Below the pieces are notes generated by a model. It worked only from the letters and a program-made list of their open reading frames with translations. It was not told the origin of the DNA and did no database searches. Shown in pieces: positions 17,589-27,212 of a stretch of 64,000 nucleotides of DNA. The stretch covers positions 527,049-591,048 of the forward strand of contig JADZDM010000005.1 in NCBI GenBank assembly GCA_020851035.1, written 5' to 3'. The position numbers and the translations under genes were made by a program. This stretch comes from Gemmatimonadaceae bacterium (lineage in GTDB: Bacteria; Gemmatimonadota; Gemmatimonadetes; Gemmatimonadales; Gemmatimonadaceae). Within the stretch, counting starts at the first letter, position 1. The number at the start of each line of letters is the position of its first letter.

Positions 17589-20500
17589 ATGACGGCGCCC
17601 ACGCGTACCTTCGCGCCGCAGGTGCGCAAGCCGCCGGATGTCACGCCCGACTCCGCCGTCCTCGATGGCGGGTCGCTCGCGGGGCCGAAGGTGGATGCGG
17701 TCACGCCATCACGCCTGGACGCCGATCGCCAGCAGCGCACGCTCGGCAACCTCGCCGTCCTGAAGCAGGGTGGCGATGGTGCCGCTGGCGCCAGGGCCGC
17801 GTCACCGGCGCGCGGTGCCGGTGACGCGCTCCGCGATGGTGGAAAGCCGGCCAGCGCGGGAGGCGCTGGCGGCAGTGACGTCGCGGTGTCGCGCGACCAG
17901 CTGGCGGCCCCGCCGCGCCCGGTGGCGCTGGAACCACCCGCTGCTGTCACGCCTGCCGCGCCGGAGATTCCGAGCCCCGGTCCCGTCGAGGCGCCGGTGC
18001 TGCACCCGACCGGTGTCAGCGCCATCGGCGACGTGCAGCGCGAAGTGTCGAAGGCGGCCAGTGCACTGCCGCGGCTCGACTCGGGGGCCTTCACCGCCGC
18101 GCAGGCGGCGCAGCGTGCGCAGGGGTTCCGCCTCGCACGCACCGGCGGCGGGGCACGCGAGGGTGCGCCGTCGCGCGGCGGTGGTGGTGGCGCACAGGAG
18201 CCGCAGGGCGACCGGCCGCGTGAGCCGGATCCGGTGCCGGCGCAGACCAAGGCGCTGGTCGAGGTCGGGAAGAAGAAGCTCCCGGATGTGCCACGCTACG
18301 GCTTCAACCCCACGCCGTACGGCCGCGTGCCGGTGCTCGGCAGCCGCCCGTTCACGTCGTCGGAGATGCTGGTCCTGAAGAACACCGCCAAGGGTGAACT
18401 GGCGGAGGCCCTCGCGAGGGAGGACGGAAAGCGCATCGCTGATCGCAAGGTGCGTGAGGATGCCTTCAACGCCGCGGAAGCGAAGAAGCTCGAGGGTGAG
18501 GGCGGGAAGAAGAAGGGCGGGAAGGATACGCCGGCGGCGAAGTTCGAGGACGACGGGCCGAAGACCTACGGCGAGATGCGGCAGATGCTGCTCGACGTGC
18601 CGAAGCCGCCCGAGGTGGCCGACCTCGCGAAGAAGAAGGAGAAGGACAAGGCGGTGGCCGAGATCCTGCCTCCGTACCACGAACCGGAGCCGCCACCACC
18701 GATCGCCTTCAAGCCGGCGCAGAAGGAGGACATCGGGCGGGCGCTGGCCGGGCTGCGCGCCGAGGGTGGCGTCACGGCTGTGCAGATCCTCAGCGGCATC
18801 CGCAAGTCGGTGTACTCGTCCGGGTTGATCGGGCCGGTGCTTGAGTCGGACGCGCCGACGATCGGGCTCTCGCACCTTCCGCAGGTGCGGGCCTCCGTCG
18901 ACGCCAAGGTCACCGAGCTGCAGAAGGGCGCCGGCATCACCGACCAGGAACTGGAGAAGGCGGTCGCGGCGCGGCGCGAGGAGCTGCGTCGCCTGCGCGA
19001 GCAGATGGCGAAGGGCAGCACGCAGGAGGAGATGGACGCGCAGCGTGCTGCAGCCGAGAAGACGAAGAAGGAGGCCGCCGAGGTTGCGGCGAAGAAGGAG
19101 GCGGCCGACATCCGCGCCGGCAAGGTGAAGAAGGCCGCGCCGAAGGTGAAGCTCGCCATGGACGTGGATTCGCGGCGCGAACGACTGCTGGGCTACGTGA
19201 CGAAGGACGTGAGTGACCTCGTGGTCCGCTTCAAGCAGAAGGGCGAGATCCGCGACAGCGTCGTCGCGCGGATGCACAACGACTTCGCCAACGCCTACAA
19301 GTTCGCCGCCCAGCAGGACGAGTACGAGATCATCCGCAAGTCAAACGACCCGGTCTCGGCGCGCTTCGGCTTCACCCCGGTCTCCGCCGCCACTGGTGAG
19401 GCGCAGGAGAAGCTGGACGAGTGGCTCAAGGCGCGGCTGGCCGACGTGGAGGCGAACAAGAAGGCGCAGAAGGTGCTCGATGACCTCGTGGTCGCCGGCT
19501 ACCAGGCCGAGGCACGGCAGCTGGGTGACGCCAAGCGCGAGGCGATCCGCGCGTGGGCCGAGAAGCGTTCGGGGAAGAAGCGCACCGCCGAGCAGAAGGC
19601 CGCCGACACCGCGCGCGACAAGGCCACGCAGATGCAGGCCGACGCCGCCGCCATCGAGCAGCTCGGGCGGGCCCGCCTCGCGGTGGGCGTGATGAACGAC
19701 TTCGGCGTGGCGTCCGCCATCGCGGCCGAGGTGCAGAAGGGCAGCGACCGCGCCACGATCATCGCCAACCTGCGGCTCAACGCGGCCCAGCAGGCCATCC
19801 TCGACGCCTACCTCACCCCGGGCGAGCCGGGCGACGACCGGGCACTGAGTGCCGTGATGGCCGCCACCCGTGGCCGCATCCAGGCCGAGCTCCAGGGGCC
19901 GATCGCCGCTGACATCGAGGCCAGCATCCTCACCGAGTTCGGTGAACGGATGCTCCTGCTGGACCGGATCGGCAATGCGCAGCGCGACGGCTTCTCGGCC
20001 ATGGATATCGCGCAGAAGGTGCACAAGGCGCTGGATTCGATGGACACCGACGAAGGCACCGTCTACGACAGCCTCGCGAACCTCACCAAGATCCAGGCAC
20101 AGGCGATCCGGCTCGCCTACAAGGCGCTCTACCCCGGCAAGACGATCGAGGGGGACATGAAGGGTGGTGCGGTCTATGGCATGAGCGGCAACGAGCTGCG
20201 TCGTGCGCAGAAGCTCATGGACGCCGACCAGGCCTCCGCCGATGCCATCGGGCACCGCATCGCCCTGAAGGGCAACGAGGGCACCTGGTACAACGCGGTG
20301 AACCCGTTCTCCACCGCCGACATCGAGGAGCTGGACAAGATCAACCACGGCAAGTCGCTCGAGGAGCGGCAGGCCGCCGAGGACGCGTACAACGCCATGT
20401 ACGACGACGCGCTCTCGAACGAGCTCCTCCAGCTGCCGCCGAACGTGCGGGCGGAGAAGGACCCGAAGAAGCGCGCCGAGCTGCTCGCGGAGCACCGCCG

Positions 20501-23500
20501 GAAGACCTTCGAGAAGTACCGCAAGGACGGCAAGTCGCAGCTGCTCGCGGATGCCGACGAGGAGCTGCAGAAGGACCGTCACAAGCAGCGCTTCCGCTTC
20601 TCCGTCGCCGGTGACGACGAATCGGCCGACGCCCTCGCCCTGCGCGACCACCTCCCCACGCCGGCCGAGATCCGGCAGTTCGAGGAGGACATGGCGCGGC
20701 AGGGGCACCCCGGCATGGGGAAGCTCGTCACCGGCGACCGGAAGAAGATCGAGGCGATCTACGAGCGGATCCGCACCGAGGCGAAGGCGCGCGGCCAGCG
20801 TTCGGGATGGACGCCGGACCAGGTCGAGGCCGAGATCGCGCGGCGGTCGGCCAAGGTGGAGCGCGCGTTCAACCACCACTTCTCGTCGCAGTACGAGAAC
20901 ACCTCCGGCAGCGTGCTGCGCGCCGCGTTCGACACCGGGTTCCGCGAGCATCCCGAGCAGCTGAACCTCGTCAACGCCCTCGCCGACAACGACCTGCGCA
21001 AGGCCGACGCCGCGCGCATCATGGTCGAGCACAAGGGCGTCTGGGCCGATGACGACATCGAGAACGCCGTGCTGGCGAAGCAGTACGAGCGCCGGCTGGA
21101 ACGGGAACGGCAGGTGGCGATGCCGCTGCAGCGCGTGGTCATGGCGCGACAGCTCGTCGAGATGGAGAAGGAGGCGCGGGACGGCGCCTACGCGGCGGCG
21201 AAGCAGGCCGGTGCCTCGGAGGCCGAGGCGCGCCAGCGGGCGAAGGCCGCGTGGACGGGGGCCCGCGAATGGGAGGAGCGGGAGCGCCTGCAGCGCGCCG
21301 TGGACCGGAGCATCGAGAAGGTCGCCCAGGAGCAGGCGAAGGGGGACATGGACGCCCTCCGCAAGGTGTTCAAGGCCGACTATCATCTCGACCTCGACAC
21401 CGTCGTCCTCGGCGACACCTCGGGTTACGACAACCAGAAGGCCGCGAAGCTGCTGCAGCAGGGCGGCCACCTCACGCTTGGCCAGACCATGTTCTTCGCG
21501 GTGCGCGGCAACGGCACCGACGAGGAGGCGCTCAACGCGCTGAAGGGGCACACCAGCGCCGAGATCGACGAGGCGCGCAAGGAGTTCCGGACGCTGGCGC
21601 TGGACGATCGGTGGACGGCGCGCGGCATCCTCAACCGCGCCTGGAGCAGCGAGCCGCACGACGATCTCGACATGGACGCCGAGATCAAGGACGACATCAG
21701 CGGGCGGACCGGCTTCGACGTGACGCAGATGCTCAAGGGGGAGCCCGAGACCATCTTCGAGAAGCGGGAGCGGCTGAAGGAGGCGATCGACTGGGAGCGC
21801 GAATCCGGTCCGCTGGGTGACTGGCTGGCCGGCGACCAGCAGACCGCACTCGACAGCCAGCTCACCCGGCTCGACGCGACGATCCTGAAGCTCTCGAACC
21901 CCGACCTCAGTGCCGAGGAGCGGAAGCTGCAGCTCGGGTTCTTCTCGCAGGACGTCGCCTCGGTGCACGCCGGCATCGAGGCGCACCGGGAGATGCTCGA
22001 CACCTGGACCGACCGCATCACCACCGTCGTCGGCTTCATCGTCGGCGTGGCCGTCACGATCCTCACCTTCGGTGCGGCCGGCCTGGTGCTGGCTGCCGTG
22101 CTCGGGTCGGTGCTGGCCACGGCGTCGACGATCGCGATCAAGGCCGCCATTCTCGGCGCGGCGTACGGCTGGGAGGATCTCTACACCGACATCGCCGTCG
22201 GTGTCGTCGACGCCGTGGCGGCTGCCGCGACGGCCGGCATGGGCGAGAAGCTGATCGGCGCCGTGAAGAACGCGGCGGCACCCGCGGCGTCCCGCTTCGC
22301 GTTCGGGCGGAGCGTGCAGTGCGCGCTCCAGGGCGGCGGGCGCGCCGCGTTCCTGAACCCGGCCGAGGGGGCCCTGGCCAAGGCCATCCCCAAGAGTGCG
22401 ATGCTCGAGTCGATGGTCAAGCGCGGCGGGATCTCGAAGATCCTCGCCGTCGGCATGGCCGAGGGGGCCGAGAACCTCGTCGCGAACATCCCGTCGGCCC
22501 TCGCCACCAGTGCCCTCGACGACAACAACTACAAGGAGGGGAACTTCATCACCAACGTGCTCGCGGGCACCGCGAAGCAGGCGGGCATGAGCGTGGGCAT
22601 GGGCCTGGCACTCAAGCCCGTGATGAAGGGTGCGGGCAGCGTGCTGGAGGTGATGGGCAAGGTGAAGGACGCGGCGTTCAAGGGGCAGCCGATACCGCGC
22701 TTCGACTCGTTCGAGGTGGTGCGGAGCCGGTATCCCGACATCACCGTGGAGGAGTACTCGAACCTGCGCAAGATGCACGAGAGCGAGGTCGGGATGCGCG
22801 ACCGCGCCGCGCGCGAGAGCCGCGCCGAGGCGGGCGAGTCGTCACCGGCCGCGCGCGAGGCGGCCCGTGATGCCACCGATGCGGTGCCGTCGAAGGAGCG
22901 CCTCGACGTGCCGGATGACGCCACCCTGCGCGGTCGCGGCGGCGACGACGCGGACATGGTGTCACACCGCGCGATGGACGAGGGCCAGGTGCGCGAGCTG
23001 CTGCCGGCCGGCATGCGCGAGACGCTCAAGGTGCAGGTGGATCCCACCGCCTCCCCGGACAGCATCAAGGTCGAGCGGGTGAAGCGGCTCGGCGTGATCG
23101 TGGGCGTGCAGCTGGTGGTGGGCCCGAAGGCGCGGCCGATGGACGTGCTGGCCCACATCGGCACCGTGCACGCCATGCAGCGCTACGTCGGCGTCACGGG
23201 CGCGATCGTGCGCGCGGTGGAGTACGCGCGATCGTGGATCGTGAAGAACGGCCCGCCGCCGTTCGGCACCAAGGCGTGGGAGGCCTGGCACGAGCTGCAC
23301 AAGCTGCCGCGGATGCTCGAGGACCGTTTCGAGCTGCTGCGGAGCGGGGCGCTGGACCCGAAGGCGCGCGAGGCGATCTTCGCGGACATCGACCGGATCT
23401 CGCGGCATGTCGACCACTTCCGTTCCACGCTCGAGATGCGCGACCTGTCGCCGGGCGTCGGCCACATCGCGGCGCCGGGCGAGAAGGCACCGCGCGCGTG

Positions 23501-24791
23501 GGGGTCGCGCAAGATTCCTCCGTCCGACCGTGGCAATCCTGCGCACGAACGCTTCGACGCCGATCACTCGGCGCTGGCGAAGCGGAAGGAGTACAGCAAG
23601 GCCATCTTCGAGCAGGTCGACCGGTCCTGGCGCGAGATGGAAGGGGGCCAGCTGCGGACGTACCGCGTGCTCGAGGTGCGCGACCCGGTCACGCGGGAAC
23701 TGCTCGTGCGGCGCGAGGAAATCCAGTCCATCGATTCGGCCGGTCAGCCGGTGAAGCACTGGGTGCAGCGGGGTAGCGAGGGCAACGTCACCGGTGAGAT
23801 CGGCGAGGAGGCGTTCCGGAACCAGTTCCACGCCGACCAGGCCGACAGCAAGCGGCAGGGACAGGTCCTGCTGCCCGCGTCGGTGATCCAGCGGGGCGGC
23901 GGCCAGGGTTTCGACGGCGTCATCGTGCACTTCAACGACAAGGGCGTCGCAACGCTCATCCTGGTCGAGGTGAAGAACTACCCCGGCCGCTACGTGCCGC
24001 GCGCGGACATCACCGCCATCCGCGAGAACCTGAACGCGAACCTGCGCCATCTCGAGGCACAGCTCAACGACGTGAAGAAGGCGGCCGCGCTGGGCCTGAG
24101 CCCCACGCAGGCCGCCGCCGTGCGTGATGCCATCGCGAAGAACCGCATGAAGTTCGAGCTGCAGCTCGGTGACACCACCAACCTCGGCCAGCTCGGTGCC
24201 AGCGGCTCGTCCGTCCTGCGCGACGTGCGCGCGGACGTTTCGCGCCGCCGTCGGTTTGCCTTCGACCAGGCGGACGTGACGGCGCAGCGCATGGCCCCGG
24301 AGCACATGCGGGCCTCGGAACAGCTGGCCGAGGCCCGGGCGCGCCTCGACAGCCCGGCCGAGCTGCACCGCCTCGCCAAGGGTGACGGCACGGTGCTCAC
24401 CGCCGCCGGCGTGCGGCGCGCCGAGGCCACCATAACCGCCCAGCGCCAATTGGCCGGCCTGGCCACGACCCCACTGCGTGGCGGCAGCGGTGGTGTGACG
24501 TTCCTCGATGCCCAGGACCGCCCGTTCGTGGTGTTCGCGCCCGAGCGGGGCGCCAGCGGCGCCGCGATCGCCGCGGACCTTGGCCGCACGCTGCGGGACA
24601 CGCGTGGCGGGCCCGATCCCCGGACGCACGTTATCCTTGACGAGACCCACCTGTCCGCGCCGGAACGGGTCGCGGTGCAGCAGGAACTCGCGCGGCTCGC
24701 CGCGATCCAGCCGGAACTCGACCTCGGCCTCGTGGTGGTCGTGAATGTCTCGACGGGCACCGCCGCCCGACTGAAGCTGGCCACGCCATGA
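17589..24791 (+). CDS. Giant eCIS-associated protein: annexin-like repeats, hydrophobic segment, PD-(D/E)XK-like nuclease
   Basis: A 2400-residue protein, 22 bases after the ATPase. Residues 1-220 are Ala/Pro/Gly-rich and disordered. Residues 280-560 are Lys/Glu-rich and helical. Two stretches look like annexin repeats: about 806-875 (MDTDEGTVYDSLANLTKIQA, then IRLAYKALYPGKTIEGDMKG) and about 1295-1380 (NGTDEEALNALKGHTSAEID, then AEIKDDISGRTGFDVTQMLK). Residues 1478-1560 form a long hydrophobic, Gly/Ala-rich segment able to insert in membranes. Residues 2080-2135 carry a PD-(D/E)XK-type nuclease pattern: GEIGEEAFRNQF, then GQGFDGVIVHF with D2109 and LILVEVKNY with E2127 and K2129. No HExxH of the DUF4157 type was seen. 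Size, modularity and position suggest the delivered toxin or cargo. Domain calls are by eye and function is inferred. Confidence 0.75.
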   Translation: MTAPTRTFAPQVRKPPDVTPDSAVLDGGSLAGPKVDAVTPSRLDADRQQRTLGNLAVLKQGGDGAAGARAASPARGAGDALRDGGKPASAGGAGGSDVAVSRDQLAAPPRPVALEPPAAVTPAAPEIPSPGPVEAPVLHPTGVSAIGDVQREVSKAASALPRLDSGAFTAAQAAQRAQGFRLARTGGGAREGAPSRGGGGGAQEPQGDRPREPDPVPAQTKALVEVGKKKLPDVPRYGFNPTPYGRVPVLGSRPFTSSEMLVLKNTAKGELAEALAREDGKRIADRKVREDAFNAAEAKKLEGEGGKKKGGKDTPAAKFEDDGPKTYGEMRQMLLDVPKPPEVADLAKKKEKDKAVAEILPPYHEPEPPPPIAFKPAQKEDIGRALAGLRAEGGVTAVQILSGIRKSVYSSGLIGPVLESDAPTIGLSHLPQVRASVDAKVTELQKGAGITDQELEKAVAARREELRRLREQMAKGSTQEEMDAQRAAAEKTKKEAAEVAAKKEAADIRAGKVKKAAPKVKLAMDVDSRRERLLGYVTKDVSDLVVRFKQKGEIRDSVVARMHNDFANAYKFAAQQDEYEIIRKSNDPVSARFGFTPVSAATGEAQEKLDEWLKARLADVEANKKAQKVLDDLVVAGYQAEARQLGDAKREAIRAWAEKRSGKKRTAEQKAADTARDKATQMQADAAAIEQLGRARLAVGVMNDFGVASAIAAEVQKGSDRATIIANLRLNAAQQAILDAYLTPGEPGDDRALSAVMAATRGRIQAELQGPIAADIEASILTEFGERMLLLDRIGNAQRDGFSAMDIAQKVHKALDSMDTDEGTVYDSLANLTKIQAQAIRLAYKALYPGKTIEGDMKGGAVYGMSGNELRRAQKLMDADQASADAIGHRIALKGNEGTWYNAVNPFSTADIEELDKINHGKSLEERQAAEDAYNAMYDDALSNELLQLPPNVRAEKDPKKRAELLAEHRRKTFEKYRKDGKSQLLADADEELQKDRHKQRFRFSVAGDDESADALALRDHLPTPAEIRQFEEDMARQGHPGMGKLVTGDRKKIEAIYERIRTEAKARGQRSGWTPDQVEAEIARRSAKVERAFNHHFSSQYENTSGSVLRAAFDTGFREHPEQLNLVNALADNDLRKADAARIMVEHKGVWADDDIENAVLAKQYERRLERERQVAMPLQRVVMARQLVEMEKEARDGAYAAAKQAGASEAEARQRAKAAWTGAREWEERERLQRAVDRSIEKVAQEQAKGDMDALRKVFKADYHLDLDTVVLGDTSGYDNQKAAKLLQQGGHLTLGQTMFFAVRGNGTDEEALNALKGHTSAEIDEARKEFRTLALDDRWTARGILNRAWSSEPHDDLDMDAEIKDDISGRTGFDVTQMLKGEPETIFEKRERLKEAIDWERESGPLGDWLAGDQQTALDSQLTRLDATILKLSNPDLSAEERKLQLGFFSQDVASVHAGIEAHREMLDTWTDRITTVVGFIVGVAVTILTFGAAGLVLAAVLGSVLATASTIAIKAAILGAAYGWEDLYTDIAVGVVDAVAAAATAGMGEKLIGAVKNAAAPAASRFAFGRSVQCALQGGGRAAFLNPAEGALAKAIPKSAMLESMVKRGGISKILAVGMAEGAENLVANIPSALATSALDDNNYKEGNFITNVLAGTAKQAGMSVGMGLALKPVMKGAGSVLEVMGKVKDAAFKGQPIPRFDSFEVVRSRYPDITVEEYSNLRKMHESEVGMRDRAARESRAEAGESSPAAREAARDATDAVPSKERLDVPDDATLRGRGGDDADMVSHRAMDEGQVRELLPAGMRETLKVQVDPTASPDSIKVERVKRLGVIVGVQLVVGPKARPMDVLAHIGTVHAMQRYVGVTGAIVRAVEYARSWIVKNGPPPFGTKAWEAWHELHKLPRMLEDRFELLRSGALDPKAREAIFADIDRISRHVDHFRSTLEMRDLSPGVGHIAAPGEKAPRAWGSRKIPPSDRGNPAHERFDADHSALAKRKEYSKAIFEQVDRSWREMEGGQLRTYRVLEVRDPVTRELLVRREEIQSIDSAGQPVKHWVQRGSEGNVTGEIGEEAFRNQFHADQADSKRQGQVLLPASVIQRGGGQGFDGVIVHFNDKGVATLILVEVKNYPGRYVPRADITAIRENLNANLRHLEAQLNDVKKAAALGLSPTQAAAVRDAIAKNRMKFELQLGDTTNLGQLGASGSSVLRDVRADVSRRRRFAFDQADVTAQRMAPEHMRASEQLAEARARLDSPAELHRLAKGDGTVLTAAGVRRAEATITAQRQLAGLATTPLRGGSGGVTFLDAQDRPFVVFAPERGASGAAIAADLGRTLRDTRGGPDPRTHVILDETHLSAPERVAVQQELARLAAIQPELDLGLVVVVNVSTGTAARLKLATP

Positions 24792-24818
24792 CCGCGCCCC
24801 CGGGACGCAGGAGCACCG

Positions 24819-25589
24819 ATGACGCCTGAGACGGCCCCCGGCCCGTCGTCCTGGCCGGAGCTGGTGGCCCGCTGGGCGGGGCCGTACCGCGAGAGCCTGG
24901 CCACTTTCGACGATATTCCGATCCGTATGTCCGCAAGTCGGGCGGGGGAGCCCGCCGGGGACCGGCTCGGCGGGTACGATGCCACCACCTCGGCCGTGCT
25001 GGTGCTGAGCGGGCCGGCGGCGGCGCGCCCGTTCCTGGCGCTGGTGTCGGCGCAGCTCCCGCGCGCCATCGGTGAGCTGCGTCCCCTCCGCGGCGCTGAC
25101 ACCGCCTTCGCGGCGTGGTGGACGCTGTCGGTCGTGAACGCGGCGGAGTGCCTGGGCGCCGACGTGCCGGAACCGGTGGCGACGCTCGCGCCGGAGTGGC
25201 TGCCGGTGCTGGCCACCCGACTCGACGAGTTCCCGGATCGTGAACGGCACGCCCTCGCCCTGGCCTGCGCCGCCGCGGGGCTGCCCCAACGCGTGCGCAG
25301 CTTTGCCGACGATGGCGTGAATGCGACCTTCACCCCAGGCGCCACGTTCGGCTTCAACGTCCCCGCCTTCGCCGCCCACCTCGCATCGGCCATCACCGCC
25401 CGCGCCGACTACCCCGACGTCGAACCGGCCTGGCTCGAGTTCGTCCACAACTTTCCCATCAAGCTCGACACCGACATGCTCGACTGGCCCGCCCTCCTCT
25501 GGGCCGCCCGCGCCGTCTACGCCACCATCGGCGGCATCCCCGTCGCCGAGGTCGGCGACGAGCTCCACCGACTCGTCACCGGCGCATGA
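24819..25589 (+). CDS. Unknown protein following giant effector, immunity candidate
   Basis: A 256-residue soluble protein with no recognised family. AGGAG lies about seven bases before the ATG at 24819, and the gene begins 27 bases after the giant protein ends. The sequence is mainly helical with conserved-looking aromatic blocks (WPELVARWAGPYRESLATFD and PAWLEFVHNFPIKLDTDML), no signal peptide and no membrane segment. Its stop overlaps the next start by ATGA. In polymorphic-toxin loci the gene directly downstream of the toxin commonly encodes the immunity protein, and this is the best candidate here by position alone. It could equally be an effector chaperone. Confidence 0.7.
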   Translation: MTPETAPGPSSWPELVARWAGPYRESLATFDDIPIRMSASRAGEPAGDRLGGYDATTSAVLVLSGPAAARPFLALVSAQLPRAIGELRPLRGADTAFAAWWTLSVVNAAECLGADVPEPVATLAPEWLPVLATRLDEFPDRERHALALACAAAGLPQRVRSFADDGVNATFTPGATFGFNVPAFAAHLASAITARADYPDVEPAWLEFVHNFPIKLDTDMLDWPALLWAARAVYATIGGIPVAEVGDELHRLVTGA

Positions 25590-26761
25590 CCGCGCCAACC
25601 GACTCCCCGGAAGACTGGCTCCGGCACGAGAGTGCACAGCTCCGCGCCGCCCGCGCCGCCAGGCCCGGACACTCGATCCTCTTCCCCGACCTCGGTGACG
25701 CCACCGTCCGGCGCCAGGTCGTGCGCTGGATGGCCAGCGAGTACGACGCGCCCACCCCCGGCATCCTCGAGGTCCTGCGCACCGCACTCGCAGACCAGGA
25801 CTGGGAGGTCCGCGCCAGCGCCATCATCGCCGCTGCCCGGCTCCATGCCATCACGCTGCGCAGCGCCGTCCGCGAGGCCGACCTGCCGTCCGCCGGACAG
25901 TTCGGGCTGGACGACATCGACGTCCAGCTCCTCATCGGCATGCGCTTCATCGCCGCCACCCTCCTCGGCGCTGCGGAATCCGCCGCCGACGCTGCAGCCA
26001 TCGTGGCCGCCGACTTCCCCATGCTGCACCACGACCTCGGCGCGCTCGTGCAGCGCCAGCCCTGCCTCCCGACCACCCGGCTGCAACTGTTGCTGCACGC
26101 GCTCCTCACGCCGGCGCCCCTGCGTGACGTCCTCCCGGAACAGCTGCCGGCCGGCATCGAGGTCCGCGACGACCGCGCCTTCATTGCCGGCACCGCCATC
26201 GAGATGACCTGGCTCGCGCCGGGACGCTTCATCCTCGGTGGTGACGTCTCCCCCGACTCCGACACCGCGGCGATCCGCCACTGGGTGCTGCCACGAGGCA
26301 TCTTCATCGCGCGCCGTCCACTCGTCGCCACCGACATCGCGCAGTGCGGCGTGCAACCCCCCGCGAACGACGACCTCGGCGCCGAGGTGCAGCTCCGGTT
26401 GCGCATGATGACCGATCCGCCGGTGATGCTCACGTTCCCACACGCCGTGGAGGTGTGCGAGGCCCTCTCGGCCGCGCTCGACGCGAACGTCACGCTCCCC
26501 GGCGCCGATGAACTCGAGTGTGCGGCACGCAGCGCCGACGGCCGGCGCTACCCGTGGGGCAACGGCATGCAGCGCCTCACCGGCCGTGAACTCTCGCCGC
26601 TGAACCTCGAGCGGTTCGCCGCACCGGCCCCGCAGTGGACGTCCACCCGGGCCGCCGCCGGCACGCCGGTCACCCTCGGCGGCCCCACCTCGCCCCTCTG
26701 CGCCGCCCGCAGCACCACCCACGCCTGCGCTGCGCTCCGGATCGCGATCCACGCCCCCTGA
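25586..26761 (+). CDS. HEAT-like helical domain fused to FGE-sulfatase-like domain
   Basis: A 391-residue protein starting at the ATG overlapping the preceding stop. Residues 40-190 are helical with a HEAT-like unit (ALADQDWEVRASAIIAAARL). Residues 200-390 resemble the FGE-sulfatase/SUMF1 fold: AIEMTWLAPGRFILGGDV near its start, FIARRPLVATDIAQCGV, then VTLPGADELECAARSADGRR followed by YPWGN. In this fold the domain may modify proteins or bind ligands (C-type-lectin-like). I cannot confirm the catalytic Cys pair of true formylglycine-generating enzymes. It is the last gene of the eCIS run. A short hairpin (26778-26793, six-base stem) lies just beyond but has no T-tract. Confidence 0.8.
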   Translation: MTAPTDSPEDWLRHESAQLRAARAARPGHSILFPDLGDATVRRQVVRWMASEYDAPTPGILEVLRTALADQDWEVRASAIIAAARLHAITLRSAVREADLPSAGQFGLDDIDVQLLIGMRFIAATLLGAAESAADAAAIVAADFPMLHHDLGALVQRQPCLPTTRLQLLLHALLTPAPLRDVLPEQLPAGIEVRDDRAFIAGTAIEMTWLAPGRFILGGDVSPDSDTAAIRHWVLPRGIFIARRPLVATDIAQCGVQPPANDDLGAEVQLRLRMMTDPPVMLTFPHAVEVCEALSAALDANVTLPGADELECAARSADGRRYPWGNGMQRLTGRELSPLNLERFAAPAPQWTSTRAAAGTPVTLGGPTSPLCAARSTTHACAALRIAIHAP

Positions 26762-26856
26762 CAGTGCCGGACTCTGCCGTGCCAGGTGGCACGTGTGCAA
26801 GTCCCCACCGGTCGCGCCTCTCCCATGCGTACCTCCAACCAATCAGGAGAACTCGC

Positions 26857-27090
26857 ATGACCAACCGTACCCTGCGCCTCGGCGCCGCCGCCCTCGTCAC
26901 CGTTGCCCTCGCCGCCTGCGCGAAGCCGGCCGACAAGCCCACCGTCGTCGACAGCGCGGCCAACGCCACGCAGACCGTCGTGCCGACCAGCGACTCGACC
27001 GCCAAGGTCGACTCCGCGCTGAAGGTCGACTCGACCGCGCCGACCACCGAGACCAAGCTCCCGACGCCGGACACGGCGACGAAGCCGTAA
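26857..27090 (+). CDS. Small Thr/Ser/Asp-rich lipoprotein
   Basis: A 77-residue secreted protein. AGGAG precedes the ATG by six bases. Residues 1-20 are a lipoprotein signal with lipobox LAAC (VTVALAACAKPADKP), so the mature protein would be lipidated at Cys and exported. The mature part is a low-complexity run of Asp, Ser, Thr, Ala and Pro with alternating VDS/KVDS units and is probably disordered. It is followed by a strong hairpin and faces a convergent gene, so it is a single-gene unit. Function unknown. Confidence 0.85.
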   Translation: MTNRTLRLGAAALVTVALAACAKPADKPTVVDSAANATQTVVPTSDSTAKVDSALKVDSTAPTTETKLPTPDTATKP

Positions 27091-27109
27091 CCTCGGAGCA
27101 CACGTGCAG

Positions 27110-27145
27110 CGGGGAGGTCACCGGACACGGTGGCCTCCCCGTTGT
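27110..27145. terminator. Bidirectional terminator between convergent genes
   Basis: A 14-base stem (CGGGGAGGTCACCG against CGGTGGCCTCCCCG, one wobble pair) with a four-base loop lies 19 bases past the lipoprotein stop, and is followed by TTGTG. It sits between two convergent genes and could end transcription from both sides. Confidence 0.7.
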
Positions 27146-27212
27146 GCCTCGCGCCGCCGGCTCGTGGGCCGTCACGGCGATCGACTGCCTCCCGAACTTC
27201 GACTACACGCCA

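Noticed and set aside
16031..18250. A 739-codon minus-strand frame across the ATPase and the giant gene start
   Set aside because: No motif, and it contradicts the Walker motifs of the sense gene.
19341..22778. An 1145-codon minus-strand frame inside the giant effector gene
   Set aside because: The composition is His/Leu/Arg-rich with no conserved segment. The plus-strand reading has coherent domains.
17589..24791. DUF4157 effector
   Set aside because: The hallmark HExxH metalloprotease signature of that eCIS-linked family is not present in the N-terminal region.
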